Below are positions 1 through 5,831 of a stretch of DNA of 5,831 nt, in pieces. The notes under the pieces are model-generated. The model had not been told where the DNA came from, ran no database searches, and worked only from the letters and a program-made list of their open reading frames with translations. A program made the position numbers and the translations under genes. The stretch's first letter is position 1. Every line of letters starts with the position of its first letter. This DNA is from an uncultured Prevotellaceae bacterium (GTDB lineage Bacteria; Bacteroidota; Bacteroidia; Bacteroidales; Muribaculaceae). The stretch is taken from contig CALZFJ010000143.1 of the NCBI GenBank assembly GCA_945645715.1, positions 1 through 5,831 on the forward strand. Reading direction: 5' to 3'.

Positions 1-972
1 CTGACCGAGAGGGAAGCGGTCGGCATTGAGGCTCCATATTCCGGGAGTCATGAATGAAATGATGCGCGACACACCGCCCTCGGTAGCGGCTGCAAGTTGC
101 GACAGCACGCGCGGCATGGCTGCCGGAACGAGAGCCGACTGGCGGCTGTTGGTGCCCTTCTCCCACGAGAACAGCTCGCAATTGCCCCAGAACTCAATAT
201 TGGTGCGGTCGTGAATCTTCTTCATCTCGCGCCAGGCATTTTTCAGGCGAGGCATGGGGAACTCTTCGCGCACGCAGCCCACTTCGTCTTGATAGGCAAT
301 GATATCCACCTTCAGCCTCATGATTTGCTTGGCAAAATTCGGGTCGTCGAAGCGGCAGCAGAAGAAGCCGTAGGGCGAAATCAGCGTCTTCTTGCCCGGA
401 GTGAGTTTTTGGGCACGTTCCACGAGTTTATTCACAGCCACCACTGCTGCATCGGTGAGCACCGGGCCCAGGCAGTCTTCCACGGGAAGATACCAGCCAT
501 AGAAAGCATCGCTCGAGCCATATAGCCCTGCAAGCTCCTCCATTATGGCGAGCTGGCGATTGAGAATAGCGGGATTGCGCAGGTTGTCGTCCTGGTTTTC
601 AGCCCAACCGATACTCATAAACACCTTCATTCCCTCGCGGGCAGCCTCGTCGATGATTGCCGACACCGGGCTTTCGCGGCGGGAGTCGTAGGCAAGCGGC
701 ATGAGCTTCGAGGGATAGTCAGCCTTGCCATCGTTGGCAGTAGCCATAAACACGATATATTCAATACCTAAAGCCTTCATCTCACGCACTTTTGCACGCC
801 ACATCACAGGGTCGGTGTTGTCCATATCCATAGGGTTGGAATATTTGTTGCGCTCGTCCTGATAGAAGAGGTTTATCCAGCTTCCTGTCACGGGCAGCAC
901 ATCGCGGGCCACAGCCGGGGCAATGGCGAGAAATGCAAGAAAGAATGCTATAAATCGATTCCTTTTCATCAT
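1..972 (-). CDS. DUF4434-type secreted putative glycoside hydrolase, C-terminus cut by window edge
   Basis: The frame is open from two adjacent ATG codons (970-972 and 967-969) to the left edge, giving 324 visible residues with no stop. Residues 1-22 look like a signal peptide: a basic MMKRNR start, a hydrophobic stretch and an AVA site before R23. There is no lipobox cysteine, so a soluble periplasmic or secreted protein is expected. The rest reads as a TIM-barrel of the DUF4434 type. It opens with GSWINLFY (about 30-37), has strand-like segments IEYIVFMAT (70-78) and GMKVFMSIGW (114-123), GWYLPVED (159-166), DIIAYQDEVG (223-232) and IEFWGNCELF (259-268). By analogy with clan-A-like barrels, E165 and E266 are candidate catalytic acids; this is inference. 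The family is annotated as putative glycoside hydrolase and its substrate is unknown. The gene lies 37 bases after the DUF5009 stop, so it is probably co-transcribed. No Shine-Dalgarno is visible and either ATG could be used. Confidence 0.82.
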   Translation of the reverse strand, partial: MMKRNRFIAFFLAFLAIAPAVARDVLPVTGSWINLFYQDERNKYSNPMDMDNTDPVMWRAKVREMKALGIEYIVFMATANDGKADYPSKLMPLAYDSRRESPVSAIIDEAAREGMKVFMSIGWAENQDDNLRNPAILNRQLAIMEELAGLYGSSDAFYGWYLPVEDCLGPVLTDAAVVAVNKLVERAQKLTPGKKTLISPYGFFCCRFDDPNFAKQIMRLKVDIIAYQDEVGCVREEFPMPRLKNAWREMKKIHDRTNIEFWGNCELFSWEKGTNSRQSALVPAAMPRVLSQLAAATEGGVSRIISFMTPGIWSLNADRFPLGQ

Positions 973-1009
973 AATTGTTTAGTTTACAATACAATTTCTA
1001 AATGTCCTC

Positions 1010-2410
1010 TTATGTGCGCCACACCCACTTGATGCGGGTGAAGAACATTGTCACTACCACTGCAAGCGATGTGAGAAGCACTCCTTGCAGGAATCCGAGC
1101 CACGGTGAAGTGGCGAATAAGCCAAGATGCTGCATCAAGCCGCATATTCCGAGAATAGGATAGATGAGCAGGTCGCAAGCCACGTATGCCACCATCGGGT
1201 TTTGTCCGCTCATCACGAGGAATGAGGTTGAGCGGTGGCACTTGAAGTAGTCGCACACCACGCTGAGCAGAATGAGCGTCATGAACGACATTCCGCCGGT
1301 GGTGAAGAGATAGCCAAACGTAACCGGGTCTTTCTTTATTCCACCCTCAAACGGCTCAAATGCCAGTCCAAGCAGCATCATCAGTGCTCCCACAATGAAC
1401 AGCTCGCGCCACAGGGCGCAATAGCCTTCGCCACGGCGAATCACTGCATATCCGGCGATGAGCAGTGCCACATTGAGAGCAAGGTTGAGGTTGAGCCAGC
1501 GGCAGTAGAGGCACACTAAGTTCACCACCACTATCGCCATTGTGATGGCAACCATTGCCCATGCCTTTGTGCGTGGAGTGCCGTCGGGGACGCTTTGCAT
1601 CTTCTCGGTGTGTGCAAGCAGAATCTCTCCCGCAAAGCTACCCGGAATCACGATAAAGAGGTATTTCAGGTAGGCAGGCACATAGAGCCAGTCGGCAGGA
1701 GTGGCGTGCATGAGCCATGCAGCCCACGAGCCGGCATCTTCGTCGGCGGCGAGGATGATGCCAAAGAGAATTGCAAGCACCGCGAGGCGCAAAGTGCGGC
1801 TGTGGAAGGTGAAGATAAACAGCAGTGTGGCAAACACCGACACATTGGCAAGAATCAAGATGATGATGTTGCTCGTGTGCAGGTGCAGATTGAGGTCGTA
1901 GTCGATGGGATAGCTCATGCACAGCATCACTGTGGCTCCAATCACCATAGCTCCGAGCTGCACGGCAGTGCGCACCCACTGTGGCATCTCCCATGGCAGA
2001 CGCATATACATGGGGAACAGCAGTGCGAAGCAGAATATTGCCAATAGCTGGCTGTGCAGGTCGCCGCCGGTCATGTAGGGATAGAAGTGCTGAATGAGTA
2101 TGGCAAAGAACGTGAGTTTCACGCCTCGCCACAGGGCGTTGAGAGCGAGTTTGAGTTTGCTTGCCCCTTTGCGAAGACGTTTACCCACCGAGAAAGGCAG
2201 GGCGGCACCCATTGCAAAGAGGAAACTTGGGAACACCATATCCACCCAGGTGAGTCCCGGGAGATTAGGGTTGAAGGCATGGTCGGGTGGTGGCACTTGG
2301 GCGTGATACATCCAGCCCGGCAGTATGCCATAGACGATTGTTGCGCTCAGCACCATTGTGAGAATGGCGTATCCGCGTAGCGCATCGAGTGATAAGGCTC
2401 TGTTGTTCAT
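1010..2410 (-). CDS. DUF5009 / HGSNAT-like transmembrane acyltransferase
   Basis: This complete 466-residue integral membrane protein starts with ATG and ends with TAA. It has roughly a dozen hydrophobic segments, for example about 11-31, 55-75, 92-112, 119-137, 147-167, 179-201, 206-221, 243-262, 283-302, 336-352, 366-386, 401-421 and 437-458. The N-terminus (SLDALRGYAILTMVLS, residues 7-22) and GLTWVDMVFPSFLFAMG (52-68) match the hallmarks of DUF5009 and COG4299 proteins. They also resemble the human heparan-alpha-glucosaminide N-acetyltransferase, which moves acetyl from cytosolic acetyl-CoA to a glucosamine end across the lysosomal membrane. H44, in the loop between the first two segments and just before GLTWVD, is the best candidate for the acetyl-carrying histidine; H36 is nearby. 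GGIKKDPVTFGYLFTTGG (356-373) and SGQNPMVAYV (401-410) are further shared blocks. The protein probably acylates a sugar or glycan at the inner membrane; donor and acceptor are not shown by the sequence. The start is supported by the short A-rich leader AAAGAAA and the lack of a nearby in-frame alternative. Confidence 0.9.
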   Translation of the reverse strand: MNNRALSLDALRGYAILTMVLSATIVYGILPGWMYHAQVPPPDHAFNPNLPGLTWVDMVFPSFLFAMGAALPFSVGKRLRKGASKLKLALNALWRGVKLTFFAILIQHFYPYMTGGDLHSQLLAIFCFALLFPMYMRLPWEMPQWVRTAVQLGAMVIGATVMLCMSYPIDYDLNLHLHTSNIIILILANVSVFATLLFIFTFHSRTLRLAVLAILFGIILAADEDAGSWAAWLMHATPADWLYVPAYLKYLFIVIPGSFAGEILLAHTEKMQSVPDGTPRTKAWAMVAITMAIVVVNLVCLYCRWLNLNLALNVALLIAGYAVIRRGEGYCALWRELFIVGALMMLLGLAFEPFEGGIKKDPVTFGYLFTTGGMSFMTLILLSVVCDYFKCHRSTSFLVMSGQNPMVAYVACDLLIYPILGICGLMQHLGLFATSPWLGFLQGVLLTSLAVVVTMFFTRIKWVWRT

Positions 2411-2420
2411 TTTCTTTAAA

Positions 2421-2469
2421 GGTAAGAGGTAAGAGTGGAGAGGTGAGAGGTGAGAATGGAGAGAGTGAA
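2421..2469. repeat. Degenerate 7-base tandem repeat in the DUF5009 leader
   Basis: On the plus strand the stretch divides exactly into heptamers: GGTAAGA, GGTAAGA, GTGGAGA, GGTGAGA, GGTGAGA, ATGGAGA, then a decayed GAGTGAA. The first three and second three heptamers form a 21-base higher unit present twice (2421-2441 and 2442-2462) with 18 of 21 bases the same. On the coding (minus) strand the tract is pyrimidine-rich and fills nearly the whole 63-base gap between the esterase-barrel stop and the DUF5009 start, ending 10 bases before the ATG. It contains no evident coding frame. It could be a length-variable leader, a protein- or RNA-binding tract, or merely replication slippage. Confidence 0.8.
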
Positions 2470-2473
2470 GGTG

Positions 2474-5122
2474 TTATTTCAGATTACCGCCAAGGCGCAT
2501 TCCTGCTTCGATTTCTTTCCAGAGGTTCTTGGTGATGATGTGCACGATGTCGAACACCATCAGTCCGTCGCTATCCTTCAGATTCTCGGCGATAGTGAGG
2601 CTGAGTTTCTCGGGGTGGTCATAGAACTGGTCAACGAGGATTCCGCCCACAAACGGATTTTTGCCGAGAATTTGGCGCAGGTGGCGGCATGAGCCTTCCA
2701 CGCAGTACCATGTACCCGACTGTGCCTGGCTATCGGTCTCGTTCCATATCTCGCTGCCGTTGTAGTCTTTCAGCGTGATGTCGGTGTAGTAGTTGCCGGT
2801 GGCGTAGAGGTCGATAAGCTCGGCATAGCCATAATTCTTGTAGTCAGGAGTTGCCCAATCGAAGTCTTGGGCAGGGTCATAGTCCTTGCTGGCAAAGTTC
2901 ACACCCACCTCATAATAAGATGGATACCATGCACCGGTGTAGGTTCCGAAGATGATGTTTTCGCGCACGGCTTTCACTTCCTTGCGGGCGCGAGCCATAA
3001 ACTCAGTGATGTTCTTTGTGCGCCATTCGGTCCACTGCTTGAAAAGAGGTCCGTGAACGGGCACGGGGCGCTTGTCACCCTTCTTCCACGAGAGAATGTC
3101 GCCGGGGAAGTTCTTCACCTTCTTGCCGATGAACTTCTCAAACTCTGTTCGGCTGAGCTGCGAGAAGTCGGCCTCGATGCCGTCGTAGCGCACGCGGTCG
3201 AGCATCAGTCCGTCGAGATCATGGTAGTTCTTTGCGAGTTCCTTCATCACTTCGATGATATAAGCCTGATATTCAGCGTTGATGGGGTTCACCATACCGC
3301 CATATTTGTGCTTCTGCTCGGTGATGGGGATAAGTCCGCGCTTGGGGTCATAGACCACGCTTGCCCACTCTGGGTGACCCGAATAGATAAGTCCTGTATC
3401 GTGATAGTTGTGCCCGGCACAGAACACATTCATCGAAGCAAGCACCTTCATACCGTATTTATGTCCCACCTCGATGAAGCGGGCAAGATAGTCAAATTCA
3501 TTTGTCACGTCTTTCACCTTGGGGGCGATTGCACTGTTGTAGAGCACCTCGCCGGTGATGGGGCGCACATCGACTACGGCGTGGGTGAAGCCGAGGTCGG
3601 CTACCTTCTTCACATAGTATTCAATGCTGTCGGGGTTGTTGAAGCGGCGATAGTTGGCTTCGGCGTCAAACCACATGAGGGCTGTCTTTTTCTGCTTGGG
3701 CACTTCCATACTGAATGGGGCTGCCGGCAGTCCGGCATTGTTGAAGAGCGAGCTTTCGTAGTAGTTGTGATATCCGTAGCGAACCTCTGTGGGATATTGC
3801 AGCCAGTCGGTCCACACGCGCACTTTCTTGTCGCTATTCAGTATTTTTGCCTTTGCCGGATATACGTTGCCTGTGGCATCGACAAATTCAAATCCGCCAA
3901 GCTCTGCATTCTCGGGAGTGAGGCCGTCTTCACCGCCTTCAAACTCGATGATGACCGAAGTGGGAGAGTCGGGGGTGCAGCTTTTGGCGATGGGAGCCTG
4001 GCTCTTTATGCCCTTACGGCCGTAGGCTTTCTCGAGAGCGAGATAGGCGAAACGCTTGCCCACCTCAATCTTCTTGGGGAAGTGAATGAAGATGCTGTCG
4101 CCAAGGTCGCCGATAGTCACCATTCCGGTGCCGGGCACGCTCTTGAGCAGCTCATTTTGCATTTGGCGGAAGTCAGCCCAGCGAGTGCCACGGCAGTCAC
4201 CGTCGTTCCATGGGGCAAGTTGGGCGTAGAAGAAAGGCATTGCATCGTTGTTGCCGAAGTGTGCACGCCAGTCGGCAACCATTGCCGGGAAGAGGCGGCT
4301 GTAACGCTCGGCATTTGCAGTGTTAGCCTCACCTTGGAACCATATCACACCTGCAACCGGGAAACCCTTCCATGGGGCAACCATAGCGTTCCACGCAAGG
4401 GTAGGAGTGCCTTGAATCCAGCCAAAATCCTTGCCATCGACGGCAGGAAGGCTTATTTCTGGGAATTTTGCTTCAAAAGTTGTGCGAGGCATCCAAGTTT
4501 CGATGGTTGACATGCTCCAGTCGCACTGAATCAGTCCCACAGGCACGTCGAGAGCATCGTATATAGTCTTTCCAAATACATATCCCACTGCGCTGAACTC
4601 TGCCACGGCGTCAGTTTCAGCCTCGGTCCACTTCACCGGCTCGATTTCGGGCTTTTCGGTGGTAGCCCAGTCGTTTTTCTGCTGCAAAAGGCGGATTTTT
4701 AGTCGGGGTGAGGCAGAAAGAATCAAGTCGGCAGTGCCGTGAGTGGGTTGTCCGCGGAAGCCTTTCATGGGCATTTCCATATTCGACTGTCCGGCACAAA
4801 TCCACACTTCACCCACGAGCACATTGCTGAGGGTGAGAGGCTTGCCGTCGCTCACGGTGATGGTGAATGGTCCGCCGTAAGCCGGAGTGCTGAGCGTGGC
4901 GCTCCAAGTGCCATTGGCATCAGCCGTGGTGACAACTGCTTTTTTTGCCCATGAAGCATTAATGGTGACTTTAGCACCGGCAGTTGCCGTGCCGTGCAAA
5001 GGTACACTCGATTTTTGTTGAAGTACCATGCCGTCGCAGAAGTGGGAGGGAAGAGTCACTTTTGCATCGATACCAAAGGTGAAAAGCATGGCAAGAAGAA
5101 GGATTAAAGAGAATTTTTTCAT
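2474..5122 (-). CDS. Sialate O-acetylesterase fused to a COG1649/GHL10-like TIM-barrel (two-domain secreted enzyme)
   Basis: This complete 882-residue protein starts with ATG and ends with TAA. Residues 1-20 form a signal peptide (MKKF, hydrophobic core, IDA before K21) with no lipobox, so it acts in the periplasm or outside. Residues 21-105 are the beta-sandwich typical of this esterase family (DGMVLQQ at 30-36). Residues 105-370 are the SGNH/SASA esterase: GQSNM (111-115) carries nucleophile S113, VIWFQGEAN (259-267) is the second conserved block, and H347 in IHFPKK is the expected catalytic histidine. Residues 375-475 are the usual C-terminal beta domain, ending in GLPAAPF. From about K478 a second enzyme begins (ALMWFDAEANYRRF, 481-494). 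It matches Bacteroidales proteins labelled alpha-amylase family or family-10-like (COG1649): VVDVRPITGEVLY (516-528), LDGLMLDRVRYDG (636-648), GTYTGAWYPSYYEVGVN (726-742) and GGILVDQFYDHPEKL (826-840). D642 is a candidate catalytic acid by position. Family knowledge suggests removal of acetyl esters from sugars, such as O-acetylated sialic acid or another acetylated glycan, together with glycan cleavage; the actual substrate is unknown. The leader is A/T-rich without a Shine-Dalgarno. Confidence 0.9.
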   Translation of the reverse strand: MKKFSLILLLAMLFTFGIDAKVTLPSHFCDGMVLQQKSSVPLHGTATAGAKVTINASWAKKAVVTTADANGTWSATLSTPAYGGPFTITVSDGKPLTLSNVLVGEVWICAGQSNMEMPMKGFRGQPTHGTADLILSASPRLKIRLLQQKNDWATTEKPEIEPVKWTEAETDAVAEFSAVGYVFGKTIYDALDVPVGLIQCDWSMSTIETWMPRTTFEAKFPEISLPAVDGKDFGWIQGTPTLAWNAMVAPWKGFPVAGVIWFQGEANTANAERYSRLFPAMVADWRAHFGNNDAMPFFYAQLAPWNDGDCRGTRWADFRQMQNELLKSVPGTGMVTIGDLGDSIFIHFPKKIEVGKRFAYLALEKAYGRKGIKSQAPIAKSCTPDSPTSVIIEFEGGEDGLTPENAELGGFEFVDATGNVYPAKAKILNSDKKVRVWTDWLQYPTEVRYGYHNYYESSLFNNAGLPAAPFSMEVPKQKKTALMWFDAEANYRRFNNPDSIEYYVKKVADLGFTHAVVDVRPITGEVLYNSAIAPKVKDVTNEFDYLARFIEVGHKYGMKVLASMNVFCAGHNYHDTGLIYSGHPEWASVVYDPKRGLIPITEQKHKYGGMVNPINAEYQAYIIEVMKELAKNYHDLDGLMLDRVRYDGIEADFSQLSRTEFEKFIGKKVKNFPGDILSWKKGDKRPVPVHGPLFKQWTEWRTKNITEFMARARKEVKAVRENIIFGTYTGAWYPSYYEVGVNFASKDYDPAQDFDWATPDYKNYGYAELIDLYATGNYYTDITLKDYNGSEIWNETDSQAQSGTWYCVEGSCRHLRQILGKNPFVGGILVDQFYDHPEKLSLTIAENLKDSDGLMVFDIVHIITKNLWKEIEAGMRLGGNLK

Positions 5123-5171
5123 TATGATTTTTTGATGATTTTGAGTGATTATTTATCGCTTTTAGGGGTGT

Positions 5172-5831
5172 TTATTTCACTTCACTGATGTAGATGTTGC
5201 CGAAGCGGTCGGTGACACGCACCTCGCGCTTAGAGCCGGCAATGGTGGGTGTGGCACGGAACATGTGGCCGTTTGGGTGTGGCGAAATCCAGTCGTAGAG
5301 CACCACGCTCTTGTCGAGGCAGTGGGCTTTCGATGTGGGGTCGTAGCCTTTGAACTGCTTCATTTCGGCTGTTACGTTGCCGTTCTCGAGCAGTTCCACG
5401 CGCCAGCGCGAGTCGTAGTTCCACACGTTGGCAACAACATCGTCGGGGCACTCCTCGCAGCTGCCGGGGGCATACACTCGCATCTGGTAGTTGCTGTCGT
5501 AGCCGGCACATTTGTATCGCCAGCGCACGTCGGTGCCATCAACGTCGAACACTGCATAGCCACGCGGTGTTCCGTCCATACACTCCTCGCAGCGCCACCA
5601 GGTGCCGCACACGGCTGCGGTGTTGTGCTCATAGAGGCGGTCGCTATACTCATTGTTGAGCTGGGAGTGGGTGTGTCCGGTGATGATGTGTGTGGTCCGG
5701 TCTTTCACTATCTCAAAGAGATGGCGGGCATTATTGAGCCAGTCGGTTGAGAAGCGGGCTTCTTCGAGGTTAGCACTGCGTCCGGTGGCAATGTGCATGA
5801 AGATGAAAACCACCTTGTCCTTAGGCACGAG
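5172..5831 (-). CDS. Calcineurin-like metallophosphoesterase, C-terminal part (N-terminus beyond window)
   Basis: The frame is open from the right edge to a TAA at 5172-5174, giving 219 visible residues. The codon at 5826-5828 is GTG, preceded by an in-frame CTC at the edge, so the true start lies outside. H13 (in FMHIA) and ITGHTHS, with GHTH at residues 52-55, are the late metal-binding blocks of the calcineurin-like fold; the early D-x-H and GNHD blocks must lie outside. After them come AAVCGTWW (72-79) and DGTPRGYAVF (86-95), then a beta-rich tail with ANVWNYDSRWRVELLENG (134-151), GHMFRATP (188-195) and VTDRFGNIY (206-214). This matches the MetallophosC tail of Bacteroidales phosphoesterases, which are usually exported. 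Two CEEC motifs (81-84 and 125-128) stand out. Its substrate cannot be judged. It ends 49 bases before the esterase-barrel start and is probably the upstream gene of the same operon. Confidence 0.87.
   Translation of the reverse strand, partial: LVPKDKVVFIFMHIATGRSANLEEARFSTDWLNNARHLFEIVKDRTTHIITGHTHSQLNNEYSDRLYEHNTAAVCGTWWRCEECMDGTPRGYAVFDVDGTDVRWRYKCAGYDSNYQMRVYAPGSCEECPDDVVANVWNYDSRWRVELLENGNVTAEMKQFKGYDPTSKAHCLDKSVVLYDWISPHPNGHMFRATPTIAGSKREVRVTDRFGNIYISEVK

Noticed and set aside
97..525. A 142-codon plus-strand open frame at the left edge
   Set aside because: In-register complement of the DUF4434 gene, which has a signal peptide and recognisable barrel motifs on the minus strand.
974..990. 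Inverted repeat ATTGT / ACAAT in the gap before the DUF4434 gene, considered as an operator or terminator stem
   Set aside because: Only five A/T-rich base pairs with a 7-base loop and no following T-tract; expected by chance in such sequence.
1595..2047. A 150-codon plus-strand open frame opposite the DUF5009 gene
   Set aside because: In-register complement of a convincing membrane protein, rich in His, Gln and Cys as expected of an antisense shadow.
2867..4510. A 547-codon open frame on the plus strand, opposite the esterase-barrel gene
   Set aside because: Its codons are exact complements of the real gene's codons, so stops would need TTA, CTA or TCA in the true frame. Those leucine and serine codons are simply not used there. 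The translated product resembles no family and has no leader or start signal.
5123..5171. A/T-rich gap before the esterase-barrel gene, considered as a promoter
   Set aside because: No match to the Bacteroidales -7 TAnnTTTG element with a -33 TTG at proper spacing on the minus strand; it reads better as an A-rich translation leader inside an operon.
5265..5750. A 161-codon plus-strand open frame opposite the phosphoesterase
   Set aside because: Same in-register complement effect; the minus-strand frame carries clear GHTH and MetallophosC features.
5826..5828. GTG codon as the start of the phosphoesterase
   Set aside because: The frame continues through CTC to the window edge, and the family's early metal-binding blocks are missing, so this is an internal valine of a truncated gene.

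Overview
The window looks like a Bacteroidales chromosome segment, perhaps Muribaculaceae or a neighbouring gut family. This rests on the protein families present (a DUF5009 membrane protein, a SASA-type esterase, a calcineurin-like phosphoesterase with a MetallophosC-type tail, a DUF4434 protein). It is also supported by the lack of clear Shine-Dalgarno sequences, with A-rich leaders before the start codons instead. The genus assignment is an inference from recognition, not from a search.

All genes lie on the minus strand, so transcription runs from right to left. In order they are: (1) the C-terminal part of a calcineurin-like metallophosphoesterase, cut by the right edge (5172 to 5831); (2) an 882-residue secreted protein joining a sialate O-acetylesterase module to a COG1649/GHL10-like TIM-barrel module (2474-5122); (3) a 466-residue polytopic membrane protein of the DUF5009 / HGSNAT-like acyltransferase group (1010-2410); (4) a secreted DUF4434-type putative glycoside hydrolase, cut by the left edge (1-972). 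The gaps are only 49, 63 and 37 bases. I see no convincing terminator or Bacteroidales-type promoter in them, so the four genes probably form one operon whose promoter lies beyond the right edge.

The likely theme is processing of an acetylated carbohydrate outside the cytoplasm. The esterase module would remove O-acetyl groups, the two TIM-barrel modules would act on the glycan backbone, and the DUF5009 protein, related to the human lysosomal enzyme that passes acetyl groups across a membrane to glucosamine, would transfer an acyl group. The substrate cannot be read from the sequence, and no SusC/SusD pair, sulfatase or sialidase is present in the window.

The less ordinary points are the esterase-barrel fusion, the pairing of a predicted deacetylase with a predicted transmembrane acetyltransferase, and a degenerate 7-base tandem repeat filling the leader of the DUF5009 gene. 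No RNA genes, CRISPR arrays, insertion sequences or attachment sites were seen, and there is no gene-free stretch longer than 63 bases.
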